Assembly: GCA_036946405.1 (NCBI GenBank)
Contig: JAQIJC010000001.1
Coordinates: forward strand, 491,501-555,500
Source: Sphingomonas phyllosphaerae
Lineage (GTDB): Bacteria; Pseudomonadota; Alphaproteobacteria; Sphingomonadales; Sphingomonadaceae
Reading direction: 5' to 3'
Length of the DNA: 64,000 nucleotides
The notes under the pieces were generated by a model. It saw only the letters and a program-made list of their open reading frames with translations, was not told the origin of the DNA and did not search any database. The number at the start of each line of letters is the position of its first letter. The stretch's first letter is position 1. A program made the translations under genes and the position numbers. Below are positions 8,558 to 23,431 of this stretch, piece by piece.

Positions 8558-10375
8558 ATGGACACTCCTTTGCCCCATGTCCCCGCGTCGCCAGGGCGTG
8601 TCGCGCTCGCCGCGCTCCTCACCACCTGCTGCGCGCCCACGCCATCGCACAGCGCGCCGACCGACTGGGCGGCGCTCGCCACCGCGGCGCGGCAATCGCC
8701 CGTCAGCGGCGATGGCGTGCGGCGAAGCTGGAACGGGGCGGATGGCGGTCCGGTGACCGTGACGGTGCTCGCGCCGCGTCTCGATCGCCGCCCGGTGATC
8801 GCGCTCGATCCCGTCCCCGGCGACAACGGGCCCGCGATCGCCGCGGCGCTGGCGCGGCTGCGCGCGGCGGGCGGCGGCACGCTGCGGCTCGCGCCCGGCA
8901 CCTGGCCGATCGCGGCTGGTCCGCCCGGGCTGTCGCTCGACGGGCTCGACGACGTGCTGATCGACGGGCCCGGTGCGCAACTGGTCTTCGCGCAATGGGG
9001 CGACGGCATCCTGCTCTCGAATGTGGCGCGGGTGATGCTGCGCGGCCTGTCGGTCGGCTATGCGCAGCCGCCGGTCGTCGCGGCGCGCGTTTCCGGTGGA
9101 CGGCTGGTCTTCGCGGGTGCCGCTCCCGCCCCCGGCACGCCGGTCTATCAGGTCTCGGCACGCGGCCCCACCGGCGCGCGGCGGCTGCTCGGCAGGCACG
9201 GGCAACCGCTCGGCGCGGACGGCGCGCTGCCCGGCGCGCTGGACGATTTCGCGCCCGACACCCCGGTGCAGGTGAAGCTCGGCTGGTACAGGGGTGGCGC
9301 AATCCGCATCGGCGACCCCGGCGACGTTCCCGTGTCGCACGACATCACGCTCGATCATGTCACCGTGCGTGATTCCGCGGGCAGCGGCGTCACGGTCGAC
9401 TTCATGGACCGCGGCCTCGCGATCGTCGGTGCCAGGCTGGGCGGCGCGGGTGGCAGCGCGATCGCCTATGATGGCATCCACGTCACCGCGGCGGGTGGCG
9501 ACCTGCTCGTCGAGAACAGCGACTTCACCGGCATGGGCGATGACGCGATCAACATCGCCACGCCGATCATCGACGCGGGCCTCGACCCCGACGGGCGTAC
9601 CCTCACGCTCTCCGGCGTCGCGTCGCGCGTCGCTCCGGGCACCCGGCTCGCCCTGTTCGATGCCGGATTGCGCTTGCTGGGCACCGCCAGCGTCGCGACG
9701 CGGACGCCGCGCGATTCCGCCGGGCGGGTTCGCGCCACCCTGGTCGCGCCGGTGCCGGCGGGTGCCGTCCGCTACGCGCGTCATCTCGGCCTGCTGTCCG
9801 CCCGCTATGCGATCGTCGGCAACCGCATTGCGGACTGCCTCTGCCACGGCGTGCTGGCACAGGCGCCGAACGGCCTCGTTCGGGACAACCGCTTCACCGG
9901 TCTGCGCTACAATGCGATCCGCCTGCTCACCAGCGCGGCGTGGAAGGAAGGCACCGGCGCCTTCAACGTCGTGGTCGCGGACAACCGGATCGAAGACACC
10001 GGGCAGGACAACCGCGCCGGCCGCGTCTGGGCGGCGATCACCGTCTTCGCTGAGCTGGAGGCCGCCACACCCGGCGGCCCCGCACCGCTCGCCGCGGAAC
10101 CGCTCAATGCCGGATTGCTGATCCGCGACAACCAGATCGACGCAGTCGATCAGGGCTGCATCGCCATCTCCAACGCCACCGACGTCACGCTGCGGAACAA
10201 TCGCTGCACGCGTTTCGGCCGGCGGCCGGCGACGATGCGGATGCTGGCGGATCGCGACGACGTGTCCGGCGCGCTCGCCCGGCTGCCCGCACGCGGCGCA
10301 TACCTCGCCGGTGGCAACGGTCTGTGGATCGACGCCACCACCTCCGCGCGCATTGCGATCGAGGCGACGCGGTGA
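8558..10375 (+). CDS. Secreted right-handed parallel beta-helix protein
   Basis: This is a 605-aa protein with a short signal sequence that runs into a region of Gly/Asp/Asn-rich repeats. Motifs such as LDHVTVRDSAGSGVTVDFMD, LLVENSDFTGMGDDAINI and IVGNRIADCLCHGVLAQ are coils of a parallel beta-helix, as found in pectate-lyase-like and GH110-like (alpha-galactosidase) proteins. The GDDAIN pattern recalls glycan-active helices. No catalytic set can be fixed by eye. ATG 8558 is the likely start. Between a polymerase-like gene and three glycosyltransferases, it may trim or modify the polysaccharide, as depolymerases and epimerases do in EPS loci. Confidence 0.75.
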   Translation: MDTPLPHVPASPGRVALAALLTTCCAPTPSHSAPTDWAALATAARQSPVSGDGVRRSWNGADGGPVTVTVLAPRLDRRPVIALDPVPGDNGPAIAAALARLRAAGGGTLRLAPGTWPIAAGPPGLSLDGLDDVLIDGPGAQLVFAQWGDGILLSNVARVMLRGLSVGYAQPPVVAARVSGGRLVFAGAAPAPGTPVYQVSARGPTGARRLLGRHGQPLGADGALPGALDDFAPDTPVQVKLGWYRGGAIRIGDPGDVPVSHDITLDHVTVRDSAGSGVTVDFMDRGLAIVGARLGGAGGSAIAYDGIHVTAAGGDLLVENSDFTGMGDDAINIATPIIDAGLDPDGRTLTLSGVASRVAPGTRLALFDAGLRLLGTASVATRTPRDSAGRVRATLVAPVPAGAVRYARHLGLLSARYAIVGNRIADCLCHGVLAQAPNGLVRDNRFTGLRYNAIRLLTSAAWKEGTGAFNVVVADNRIEDTGQDNRAGRVWAAITVFAELEAATPGGPAPLAAEPLNAGLLIRDNQIDAVDQGCIAISNATDVTLRNNRCTRFGRRPATMRMLADRDDVSGALARLPARGAYLAGGNGLWIDATTSARIAIEATR

Positions 10376-10417
10376 ACGACGATCGGTTCGATGACCTGTG
10401 CCAGAGAGTGAATAGTC

Positions 10418-11608
10418 GTGCTTGACTCACCTGCCGCCCGACACAGCGATGATGACACGCCGCTGACGATCCAGCGCTACTTGCGCATTTGCCTGGTGAT
10501 CGAGGCGGGCGGCGGTGGCGCCGGTCGTCATGTGCTCGATCTGGCGCGGGCATTGCACGGACGCGGGCATGACGTTCACCTGATCTACTCGCCACATCGT
10601 GCCGAGCCGCGACATCTTGCCGAGATCGCTGCGCTGCCGGTGACCAGCGAGCCGGTGACGATGCGCCGTGCGCCCGGCGTGCACGACGTCTTCGCGGCCC
10701 GCGCGCTCACCGCGGCCCTGCGGCGCGCGGGGCCGTTCGACATCGTCCACGGGCACAGTTCGAAGGCCGGCGCGCTGGTCCGCCTCGCCGATGTCGGCCC
10801 GGCGAAACGCGTCTACACGCCGCACGCCTTCCGCGGGCTCGACCCCGGTGTCTCATTGCCTGCGCGGCTGATGTTCAACGGCGCGGAGATCGTGCTCGGC
10901 GCGGCGCGCACCGACGCGCTGATCGCGGTGTCGAGCGAGGAGCTGGCGTTCGCGCGCAAGCTGCGCATCGCCACCGGCCGCTGCCACCTGATCCGCAACG
11001 GCATCATCGATGTGCCAGCCGTGACGCGCGCACAGGCGCGGGCGGCGCTCGGCCTGCCCGATGATGCGCCGGTGATCGGCTTCGTCGGCCGGCTCTCCTA
11101 CCAGAAGGCGCCCGAGCGCTTCGTCGAGGCGATGCGCCGCGTGATGACGCAGGTGCCCGATCTCCGCGCGGTGATCCTCGGCGACGGCGAATGCGCCGCT
11201 GCGGTCGAGCGCGACCTCGCCGCGTCCGGCCATGCGGCGCGCTTCATCTGGAAACGCGCCGCGCGCGCGCAGGAGCTGATGCCCGCGTTCGACGCGGTGA
11301 TGATGACCAGCCGGTACGAAGGGTTGTCCTACGTCCTGCTCGAAAGCCTCGCCGCGCATGTGCCGATCGTCACGACCGATGTGGCCGGCGCGCGCGACGT
11401 GATCGGCCGCAGCCGCTGCGGCACGATCGTCCCCAACGACGCCACGGTGATCGAGCGGCTCGCCGACACCGCGATCCTGATCGGCACCGACCGCGGTGCG
11501 CGCGCCGCGATGGCCGCCGCCACCGTGTGGCGCAGCCGCGAGCTGAACGGGATGCGCATGATCTACCAGACCGAAATGCTGTACCGGCAATTGGTCGAGC
11601 CGCGCTGA
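10418..11608 (+). CDS. Glycosyltransferase family 4 protein
   Basis: This 396-aa GT-B enzyme starts at GTG 10418. The N-terminal domain has the sugar-acceptor pattern RICLVIEAGGGGAGRHV, and the C-terminal nucleotide-sugar domain begins IGFVGRLSYQKAPERFVEAM. The donor-binding EX7E-like segment is SRYEGLSYVLLESLA. These features are those of GT4 retaining transferases that add hexoses or glucuronic acid to lipid-linked oligosaccharides. It is followed by a second GT gene with a TGATG overlap. Donor and acceptor sugars cannot be deduced. Confidence 0.85.
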   Translation: MLDSPAARHSDDDTPLTIQRYLRICLVIEAGGGGAGRHVLDLARALHGRGHDVHLIYSPHRAEPRHLAEIAALPVTSEPVTMRRAPGVHDVFAARALTAALRRAGPFDIVHGHSSKAGALVRLADVGPAKRVYTPHAFRGLDPGVSLPARLMFNGAEIVLGAARTDALIAVSSEELAFARKLRIATGRCHLIRNGIIDVPAVTRAQARAALGLPDDAPVIGFVGRLSYQKAPERFVEAMRRVMTQVPDLRAVILGDGECAAAVERDLAASGHAARFIWKRAARAQELMPAFDAVMMTSRYEGLSYVLLESLAAHVPIVTTDVAGARDVIGRSRCGTIVPNDATVIERLADTAILIGTDRGARAAMAAATVWRSRELNGMRMIYQTEMLYRQLVEPR

Positions 11609-12690
11609 TGCCGCCCGTCTTCGTCAACGGTCGCTTCCTCACCCAGCCGGTGAGCGGGGTGCAGCGATATGCGCAGGAGATCGTCACCGCGCTCGACACG
11701 CTGGCCGGCGAGGGTGCGCTCGGTTCGCGCTACGTCCTGCTCACCCCGCCGGGCGCGCGCACGCTGCCGCTGCGCCATATCGAAACCCGCACGATCGGGA
11801 CGCGCGCCGGCCATTATTGGGATCAGGTCGAGTTCGCCCGCGCCGCGCGTGCCGGCGTCGCCTTGTGCCTCGCGATGACCGGCCCGGTCGCGCTGCGCCG
11901 ACAGGTGGTGGTGATCCACGACGCCGCGGTCCAGCGTCATCCCGAACATTTCAGCAAGCCCTATGTCGTCGCGCATCGCTGGCTCGACCGGTTGCTCGCC
12001 CGCCGCGCGGTCATCGCCACCGTATCGGAATTCTCGCGCCGCGAACTCGCCGACGTGCTCCCGGTCGCCGCAGCGGATATCGTCGTCGCCGCGAACGGTG
12101 CCGAGCATCTCTCGATCCCCCCCGATTCCGGTATCGTCGAACGGCTCGGGCTGACCGAAGGCGGCTATTTCCTCACGCTCGGCAATCTCACCCGCAACAA
12201 GAACCTCGCGGTCGCGCTCCGTGCGCTGGCGCGGCTCCAGCCCGGCAGCGCGAAGCTGGTCGCGGTCGGGCGCATCGACCGCGCGGTGTTCGGCGCGGCC
12301 GGGCTGCCCGAGCCGGGCCCCGACGTGCTGCTCCCCGGCCGGCTCGACGATGCCGAGGTCGCCGGGCTGATGCAGGGCGCGCGCGCACTGATCTTCCCGA
12401 GCCTCTACGAAGGCTTCGGCATTCCCCCGCTCGAGGCGTTCGTCAACGGATGCCCGGTGCTCGCCAGCACCGCATCGGCGATCATCGAAGTCTGCGGCGA
12501 CGCGGCCGAATATTTCGCGCCGCACGACGATGCCACGCTCGCACGGCTGATGCAGGAATATCTCGACGACCACGACAGCGCGCTCCGCCGCCAACGGGTC
12601 GCGATGGGCAAGCGCCGCGTCCCACTCTTCACATGGCGCGCATCGGCGCAGATCCTCGCCGACGCCTGCGCGGCGGCTGCGACGCGATGA
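11608..12690 (+). CDS. Glycosyltransferase family 4 protein (mannosyltransferase-like)
   Basis: This 360-aa protein starts at ATG 11608 inside the TGATG junction with the previous GT. It opens with a NGRFLTQPVSGVQRYAQEI sequence, typical of GT4 mannosyl- or glucosyltransferases that begin by binding a lipid-linked sugar. The C-terminal half has YFLTLGNLTRNKN and the donor motif SLYEGFGIPPLEAFVNGCPV, where the EGFGIPPLE glutamates bind the nucleotide sugar. It overlaps the next GT by four bases. It probably adds the second or third sugar of the repeat unit. Confidence 0.85.
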   Translation: MPPVFVNGRFLTQPVSGVQRYAQEIVTALDTLAGEGALGSRYVLLTPPGARTLPLRHIETRTIGTRAGHYWDQVEFARAARAGVALCLAMTGPVALRRQVVVIHDAAVQRHPEHFSKPYVVAHRWLDRLLARRAVIATVSEFSRRELADVLPVAAADIVVAANGAEHLSIPPDSGIVERLGLTEGGYFLTLGNLTRNKNLAVALRALARLQPGSAKLVAVGRIDRAVFGAAGLPEPGPDVLLPGRLDDAEVAGLMQGARALIFPSLYEGFGIPPLEAFVNGCPVLASTASAIIEVCGDAAEYFAPHDDATLARLMQEYLDDHDSALRRQRVAMGKRRVPLFTWRASAQILADACAAAATR

Positions 12691-13889
12691 AGGTGCTGAT
12701 CGTCAACACCCTCTATCCCCCGCACCGGATCGGCGGCGCGGAGAAGTCGGTGGCGCTGCTTGCCGAGGCGCTGGTCCGCGCCGGCGACGAGGTAGTCGTC
12801 GCGACGCTCGACGACATCGCCGCGCCGCTTGCCGAGATGAAGAACGGCGTCACCGTCCATCGCCTGCCGATCGACAACATCTATTGGCCCTATGACCCCG
12901 ACGCGCCCGCTCAGCCGGCGCTGAAGCGTTTGTACTGGCACGCGCGCAACCGCTGGAACCGCGCCGCCGCGCGTCGCCTTGGCACGCTGCTCGACGCGGT
13001 TCGCCCCGACGTCGTCCATTGCAACGTCATCACCGGCTTCGGCCCGTCGATCTGGCGCGAGATCAAGCGCCGCAAGCTGCCGCTCGTCCACACGCTGCGC
13101 GATTACGGCGTGATGTGCACGCGATCGGGGTTGTTCAAGAACGGCGCGAACTGCACGACCCGCTGCCGCGAATGCCGCCTGCTCACCGGACCCGGCAAGA
13201 CCGGGTCCGAGCGCGTCGATCAGCTCGTTGCGAACAGCGACTACGTCATCCGTCGCCACCATGCCGAGGGCTTCTTCCCCGGCGTCCCCACTCGACGCAT
13301 CTTCAACATCGTGCCCCTCGCCGAACGGCCGCGCGATGCGAAAGCGCCCGACGCGCCGTTCGTGTTCGGCTTCATTGGCCGCATCGAGGCCGAAAAGGGC
13401 ATCGACGTGGTACTGGAGGCGACCACGCGCATCACCCGCGCCGACTGGCGGCTGCGCATCGCCGGGGTCGGCGCACCCGATTATGTCGCCGCGCTGAAGG
13501 CACGCTATCCCGATCCGCGCATCGAGTGGCTCGGCTTCGCGCCGCCCGGCGACTTCTACCGCGCGATCGACACCGTGCTGATCGCCTCGGTCTGGCCCGA
13601 GCCGTTGCCGCGCACGCTGATCGAGGCGCTGTCCTACGGCCTGTCGGCGATCTGCAGCGCGGCCGGCGGCATTCCGGAGATCGCCGGCCTGGCAGCGCAC
13701 GCCATCACCTACGAGCCGACCGATATCGAGGCGCTCGCCGCCGCGATGGACACCGCGCTAGCGGACGCTGCGGCATGGCGCGCGGGCGGACTCAGCGATC
13801 CGCACGCGCTCACGCGGTTCGCGGAGGACCGGATCGTCGCGGCGTATCGCGCCGCCTACACCGACGCGATCAAGGGGCGGGCTGAGTAA
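12687..13889 (+). CDS. Glycosyltransferase family 4 protein
   Basis: This 400-aa protein starts at ATG 12687. The N-terminus MKVLIVNTLYPPHRIGGAEK is characteristic of GT4 enzymes, and the C-terminal domain begins FGFIGRIEAEKGIDVVLEAT. The EX7E-like segment around VWPEPLPRTLIEALSYG fits donor binding. A cysteine cluster (CTTRCRECR, near residue 155) is unusual for GT4 and may bind metal or hold a loop. It is the last gene of this block; the sequence after it forms a hairpin at 13874-13898. Confidence 0.85.
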   Translation: MKVLIVNTLYPPHRIGGAEKSVALLAEALVRAGDEVVVATLDDIAAPLAEMKNGVTVHRLPIDNIYWPYDPDAPAQPALKRLYWHARNRWNRAAARRLGTLLDAVRPDVVHCNVITGFGPSIWREIKRRKLPLVHTLRDYGVMCTRSGLFKNGANCTTRCRECRLLTGPGKTGSERVDQLVANSDYVIRRHHAEGFFPGVPTRRIFNIVPLAERPRDAKAPDAPFVFGFIGRIEAEKGIDVVLEATTRITRADWRLRIAGVGAPDYVAALKARYPDPRIEWLGFAPPGDFYRAIDTVLIASVWPEPLPRTLIEALSYGLSAICSAAGGIPEIAGLAAHAITYEPTDIEALAAAMDTALADAAAWRAGGLSDPHALTRFAEDRIVAAYRAAYTDAIKGRAE

Positions 13890-13898
13890 TCCCGCCCC
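13874..13898 (+). terminator. Terminator-like hairpin at the end of the glycosyltransferase block
   Basis: GGGGCGGG and its exact reverse complement CCCGCCCC flank a 9-nt loop that contains the stop codon of the last glycosyltransferase gene. The stem is strong, but no T-tract follows it, so termination by this hairpin alone is uncertain. Confidence 0.4.
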
Positions 13899-13901
13899 TG
13901 A

Positions 13902-16274
<2,373 letters not shown>

Positions 16275-16463
16275 GAGATCGTCTAGCAAGCCGTTGAAGA
16301 ATTGGGAGGGATCGGGCTGCGGCCAACGGGCTGCGTCCCGGTCCCTTCCTCCTTGTACCGGCCGAACAGCCCTTCGGGTCGCCCCGTGGCTGCGACAGTC
16401 GGGGCCGCCGGCGTGCCCCCCACGCCGGCGGCCGAATGTCTTAAGGGCGCAACATCCTCAATC

Positions 16464-16549
16464 GTCATTGCGACCCCGGCGCAGGCCGGGGGAAGCAATC
16501 CAGAGCGTCCGGGTGTGGCCCTGAATTGCTTCGCTACGCGCGCAATGGC
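16464..16549. repeat. Imperfect intergenic inverted repeat of the GCAATCCAGA family
   Basis: An interrupted copy of the repeat seen perfectly at 22284-22360. One arm reads CGTCATTGCGACCC then GGAAGCAATCCAGAG; the other reads CCTGAATTGCTTCGCTACGC. It sits in the 467-bp gap after katG (16275-16741), in which I see no gene; the gap also carries the repeat pair at 16561-16667. Confidence 0.65.
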
Positions 16550-16560
16550 GCCACCTTCTT

Positions 16561-16667
16561 CGTCACCCCGGCGAAGGCCGGGGCCCAGTTGGGAAGGCCC
16601 AAGAAACGGAGCGCGGCGCCCATCACCAGCGTCCCCCGACTGGGCCCCGGCCTTCGCCGGGGTGACG
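16561..16667. repeat. Intergenic inverted repeat with perfect 29-bp arms
   Basis: The arm at 16561-16589 (beginning CGTCACCCCGGCGAAGGCCG) is an exact reverse complement of 16639-16667, with a roughly 50-bp spacer. Near-identical elements lie at 29754-29855, 30784-30849 (one arm) and 48471-48574, so this is a dispersed family. It could fold as a long hairpin and may act as a convergent terminator or REP-like element. Confidence 0.85.
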
Positions 16668-16741
16668 CTCGATCTTGAAATGGATCGCGTTTCGAACCGA
16701 GGCCGCCCGCACGTTCGCCCCGAGCGCCCCGCCCGCCAGCC

Positions 16742-16948
16742 CTACTTCTTCCCCTCATCCTTGCGCGAGTTCGCGAACAGCACCGCCGCCGCCACCGCCG
16801 CCGAGCCGATCCCGACCCCCAGCCACGTCTTGCCCGGCTGCCACCGCCCCTTGCGCTGATGCGCGGCCGCCCCCGGCGCGCCGGCTTCCTCATGCGCCTT
16901 GGCGGCCGCGGCGGCTGCCAGGATCTCGTTGGGTTGCTCGTCGCTCAC
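16742..16948 (-). CDS. Small membrane-anchored hypothetical protein
   Basis: A 68-aa protein starting at GTG 16948 behind an AGGAGA site. It has an acidic and Ala-rich N-terminus, a basic patch (QRKGRWQPGK), and one C-terminal transmembrane helix (about residues 43-60) with a short charged tail SRKDEGKK. The start is one base past the tgt stop, so it is probably co-transcribed with tgt. Function unknown. Confidence 0.65.
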   Translation of the reverse strand: MSDEQPNEILAAAAAAKAHEEAGAPGAAAHQRKGRWQPGKTWLGVGIGSAAVAAAVLFANSRKDEGKK

Positions 16949-16949
16949 G

Positions 16950-18628
<1,679 letters not shown>

Positions 18629-18675
18629 TTGCGCTCCGTGGCAGAAGCCTGCGCGTATCGCCAGCGTCTTCGCCG

Positions 18676-19443
18676 TCAGCCCTCCATCGCGAACTTGGTA
18701 TCCTCCAGCGCGAGATCGACCAGCGTCCGCATCGCCGCGGTCGCGCCGACCACATCCCCGGCCGCGATCATGTCATGCACGCGGACATGGTCGGGGATCG
18801 GATTGCGCGGCAGCGCCCGTGCGCGCTGCTTGAACTGCGTCGTCCAGTGGATCGCCGCGCCGATACTCGCGCTCAGCACCATCAGCGCATCGTTGCGCGT
18901 CGCGCGCAGCACCGCATTATGGAAGTCCTTGTCGGCCGCGCGCCCCGCCTCGGTCGCCAGCGTATGCCGCCGCATCGCCGCCAGCGCGTCCTTCATCGCC
19001 TTCAGGTCGTTGCGGTCACGCCGCTGCGCCGCCAGCCCCGCCGCCGCCGGCTCGACGATCGCGCGCAACTCGAACAGGGCTCTGACGAACTGCACGTCCG
19101 GCGCCCCCGCGAACGCCCAGGCGAGCACGTCGGGATCGAGCAGATTCCAGCGCTCGCGCGGCAGCACGCGCGTCCCCGCCTTGGGACGGCTCTCGACCAG
19201 CCCCTTGGCCGCGAGCACCTGCATCGCCTCGCGGTACGCGCTGCGCGACACGTCGAGCGCCTCGGAGAAGGCGACCTCGCCCGACAGCGTGTCGCCCGGC
19301 AGATACTCGCCCGAGACGATCGCGGTGCCCAGCTTGTGCGCGATCGCGCCGTGCAGCCGCCGTCCGGTGCCCCGCACCGACGCGCGCGCTGCCTCCTTCG
19401 CATCGCCCTCCCCCTGCGGCACGCCGCTCTCCCGATCCGCCAT
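18676..19443 (-). CDS. GntR family transcriptional regulator, FadR/FCD subfamily
   Basis: This 255-aa protein has an N-terminal winged helix (about residues 29-98, with LSEGEVAF-like LSGEVAFSEALDVSRSAYR and the wing KAGTRVLP) and a C-terminal all-helical FCD domain. The start ATG 19443 follows AAGGGAG. It is divergent from the arabinan gene cluster starting at 19601, so it is a candidate repressor that senses a sugar acid or arabinose-related ligand; this is inferred from the neighbourhood. I could not identify its operator in the intergenic sequence. Confidence 0.87.
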   Translation of the reverse strand: MADRESGVPQGEGDAKEAARASVRGTGRRLHGAIAHKLGTAIVSGEYLPGDTLSGEVAFSEALDVSRSAYREAMQVLAAKGLVESRPKAGTRVLPRERWNLLDPDVLAWAFAGAPDVQFVRALFELRAIVEPAAAGLAAQRRDRNDLKAMKDALAAMRRHTLATEAGRAADKDFHNAVLRATRNDALMVLSASIGAAIHWTTQFKQRARALPRNPIPDHVRVHDMIAAGDVVGATAAMRTLVDLALEDTKFAMEG

Positions 19444-19600
19444 CACCGCTCCCTTGTGACCTGCTTTATCGCGCCGTGGCAAGCACGCGCCGCCCGGCAA
19501 ATGGTCGTTGCAATGCTCGATACCCAAACCTAATGTCCGAGTAATGAGCAAAAACAGCGAGGTGGGCAATGCCCCGCCGCGCTTCTTTCGGGAGGATAGG

Positions 19601-21171
<1,571 letters not shown>

Positions 21172-21172
<1 letters not shown>

Positions 21173-22230
21173 TGAACGACGATCTGGCGCTTCTGTCACG
21201 CCGCCTGTTCGTGGCCGGGGGCGCGGCGCTTGCCGCCGCCCCCGCGCTGGCCCGCACCCGCGCCGGGGCGGGCACCATCGTCAACCCGTTGGTCCGCCAG
21301 CGCGCCGACGCGCAGGTGTTCCGCCACACCGACGGCTGGTATTACATGACCGGCTCGGTGCCCGAATATGACCGGCTGGTGCTGCGCCGCGCGAAGACGA
21401 TCGCGGGCCTCACCAACGCGACCGAAAAGGTGCTGTGGCGACACGAGAAGAGCGGCCCGCTCTCGGGCTTCCTGTGGGCGCCCGAGCTGCATCTGATCGA
21501 CGGCAAGTGGATCATGTATTTCGCCGCCGGCCCCAGCGGCGGCGGCGCGGATGTGTTTCGGATCCGCACCCACGCCGTCGTCTGCGACGGCACCGATCCG
21601 ATGACGGGCACGTGGACGGTGCTTGGGCAGCTCCAGACGCCGTGGGACAGCTTCAACCTCGATTCGACCAGCTTCGTCCACCGCGGCACCCGCTATCTCG
21701 CATGGGCGCAGCGCGAGGAGGGGATCGACACCAACTCGAACCTCTATCTCGCCCCGCTCGCCACCCCGCTGACCTTCGCGGCGAAGCCGGCGCGGCTGAC
21801 GATCCCCAAACTGCCGTGGGAAATCCAGGGCTACAAGGTCGCGGAAGCGCCCGCGGTGCTGGCGCGCAACGGCCGGTTGTTCATGACCTATTCGGCGAGC
21901 GCCACCGACGCGCGCTACTGTCTGGGGATGCTCACCGCGCGCGACGACGCCGACATCATGGATCCGGCGGCGTGGACCAAATCGCCCGAGCCGGTGATGA
22001 AGACCTCGCGCGCGCACAAGATCTTCGGCCCCGGCCACAACAGCTTCACCGTCGACGAGCGCGGGCGCGACATGCTGGTGTTCCACGCGCGCGATTACGA
22101 GAAGATCGTCGGCGACCCGCTGTTCGATCCCAACCGTCACACCCGCGTCCAGCCGATCCGCTACGACACGGCCGGCGTCCCGCAATTCGACCCACCGGTC
22201 GCCAACGGCCCGCTGCCGCGCGGGGCGTAA
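21172..22230 (+). CDS. GH43 family glycoside hydrolase with a Tat-type signal
   Basis: This 352-aa protein starts at ATG 21172 in the TGATG overlap. The N-terminus SRRLFVAGGAALAAAPALA carries the twin-arginine S-R-R-x-F-x pattern, so it may be exported folded by Tat. Likely GH43 catalytic residues are D46 (RADAQVFRH), D164 (FNLDSTS) and E225 (VAEAPAVL). Specificity is probably arabinofuranosidase, arabinanase or xylosidase; the arabinan gene next to it favours the first two. Confidence 0.85.
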
Positions 22231-22283
22231 TCCGTTATCGCGCGGTGCGGTGCGATGCGATGCACGACGTCGCCACCCTCGCC

Positions 22284-22360
22284 CGTCATTGCGAGCGGAG
22301 CGAAGCAATCCAGAGCCGGACCAGGACGCCCTGGATTGCTTCGCTCCGCTCGCAATGACG
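22284..22360. repeat. Intergenic inverted repeat with perfect 30-bp arms
   Basis: The arm at 22284-22313 (CGTCATTGCGAGCGGAGCGA then AGCAATCCAG) is an exact reverse complement of 22331-22360, with a 17-bp spacer. It lies between two genes of the arabinan cluster, where it could form a hairpin that lowers downstream expression or marks a mobile repeat insertion. An imperfect relative is at 16464-16549, and a short version at 55504-55532. Confidence 0.85.
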
Positions 22361-22438
22361 ACGCGGCTCCCCCGCGATCACGCGCTTAATTGTATGAGTA
22401 TTGCAAATCGTTTCCGCCCTCCCGGCAGGAGCCCCGCC

Positions 22439-23428
22439 ATGCGCACCTTTCTCCGCAGCACCAGCACGCTGCTCCTGCTCGCCACCGTCCCCGCCGCGAC
22501 CGTCCCGCCGCCGCTGACCGGTAACCTGACTACCGTCCACGACCCGGCGATCATCGCCGACAACGGCACCTATTACCTCTTCGTCACCGGTCATGTGCGC
22601 AGCCGCGACGGGCTGATCCCGCTCCGCACCTCCACCGATCTCAAACACTGGACGCTGCGCGGCGCATCCTTCCCTGCACTCCCCACATGGGCGGACAAGC
22701 ACGTCCCCGGCACCGCCGGCATGTGGGCACCCGACATCACCCACGTCGGCAGCGAATACCGCCTCTATTACTCGCTCTCGACCTTCGGGAAGAACCGCTC
22801 CGCAATCGGGCTCGCCACCGCGCGGAGGCTCGACCCCGCCGCACCCGCCGCCAATTGGGTCGACAAGGGCCCGGTCGTCGAATCCGCCACCGGCGGCGAC
22901 TTCAACGCGATCGACCCGGCCGCCTTCACCGACGCCGAGGGCAAGCAATGGCTGGCGTTCGGCAGCTTCTGGAGCGGGATCAAGCTGATCGCGCTGGACC
23001 CCGCCACCGGGCTGCGGCTGCCGGGCACGCCGATGCACAGCCTCGCCCGACGCCCGTCACCCGGCGCGATCGAGGCGCCGTTCGTGATCCGTCACGGCCA
23101 TTACTATTATCTGTTCGCCTCGTTCGACTTCTGCTGTCGCGGCGCGAAGAGCAGCTACAACACCGTCGTCGGCCGCGCGACCGCTCCGACCGGCCCGTAT
23201 CTCGACCGCGCCGGGACGCCGATGCTCAAAGGCGGCGGCACCCCCGTGCTCGCCTCGGGACAGGGCACCGGCAGCCGCTACGTCGGGCGCGGCCACAATG
23301 CGATCCTGCAAGCGCCCGACGGCGACCGCATCGTCTACCATGCCTATGATACGCAGCGGAACGGCACCCCGACGCTACGCATCCAGCGGCTGATATGGGA
23401 TCAGGAAGGCTGGCCCCACGCGGAATGA
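22439..23428 (+). CDS. GH43 endo-alpha-1,5-L-arabinanase-like protein
   Basis: This 329-aa secreted protein starts at ATG 22439 (CAGGAG upstream) and has an N-terminal signal peptide (residues 1-20). The five-bladed propeller residues are D35 in TVHDPAIIAD, D159 in NAIDPAAF and E212 in GAIEAPFVI. The sequence GSFWSGIKLIALDP is typical of arabinanases that cut the arabinan backbone. Placed after a GH51 enzyme and a GH43 enzyme, it completes an arabinan degradation set: backbone cleavage by this protein and side-chain or end removal by the others. Confidence 0.9.
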   Translation: MRTFLRSTSTLLLLATVPAATVPPPLTGNLTTVHDPAIIADNGTYYLFVTGHVRSRDGLIPLRTSTDLKHWTLRGASFPALPTWADKHVPGTAGMWAPDITHVGSEYRLYYSLSTFGKNRSAIGLATARRLDPAAPAANWVDKGPVVESATGGDFNAIDPAAFTDAEGKQWLAFGSFWSGIKLIALDPATGLRLPGTPMHSLARRPSPGAIEAPFVIRHGHYYYLFASFDFCCRGAKSSYNTVVGRATAPTGPYLDRAGTPMLKGGGTPVLASGQGTGSRYVGRGHNAILQAPDGDRIVYHAYDTQRNGTPTLRIQRLIWDQEGWPHAE

Positions 23429-23431
23429 AAG

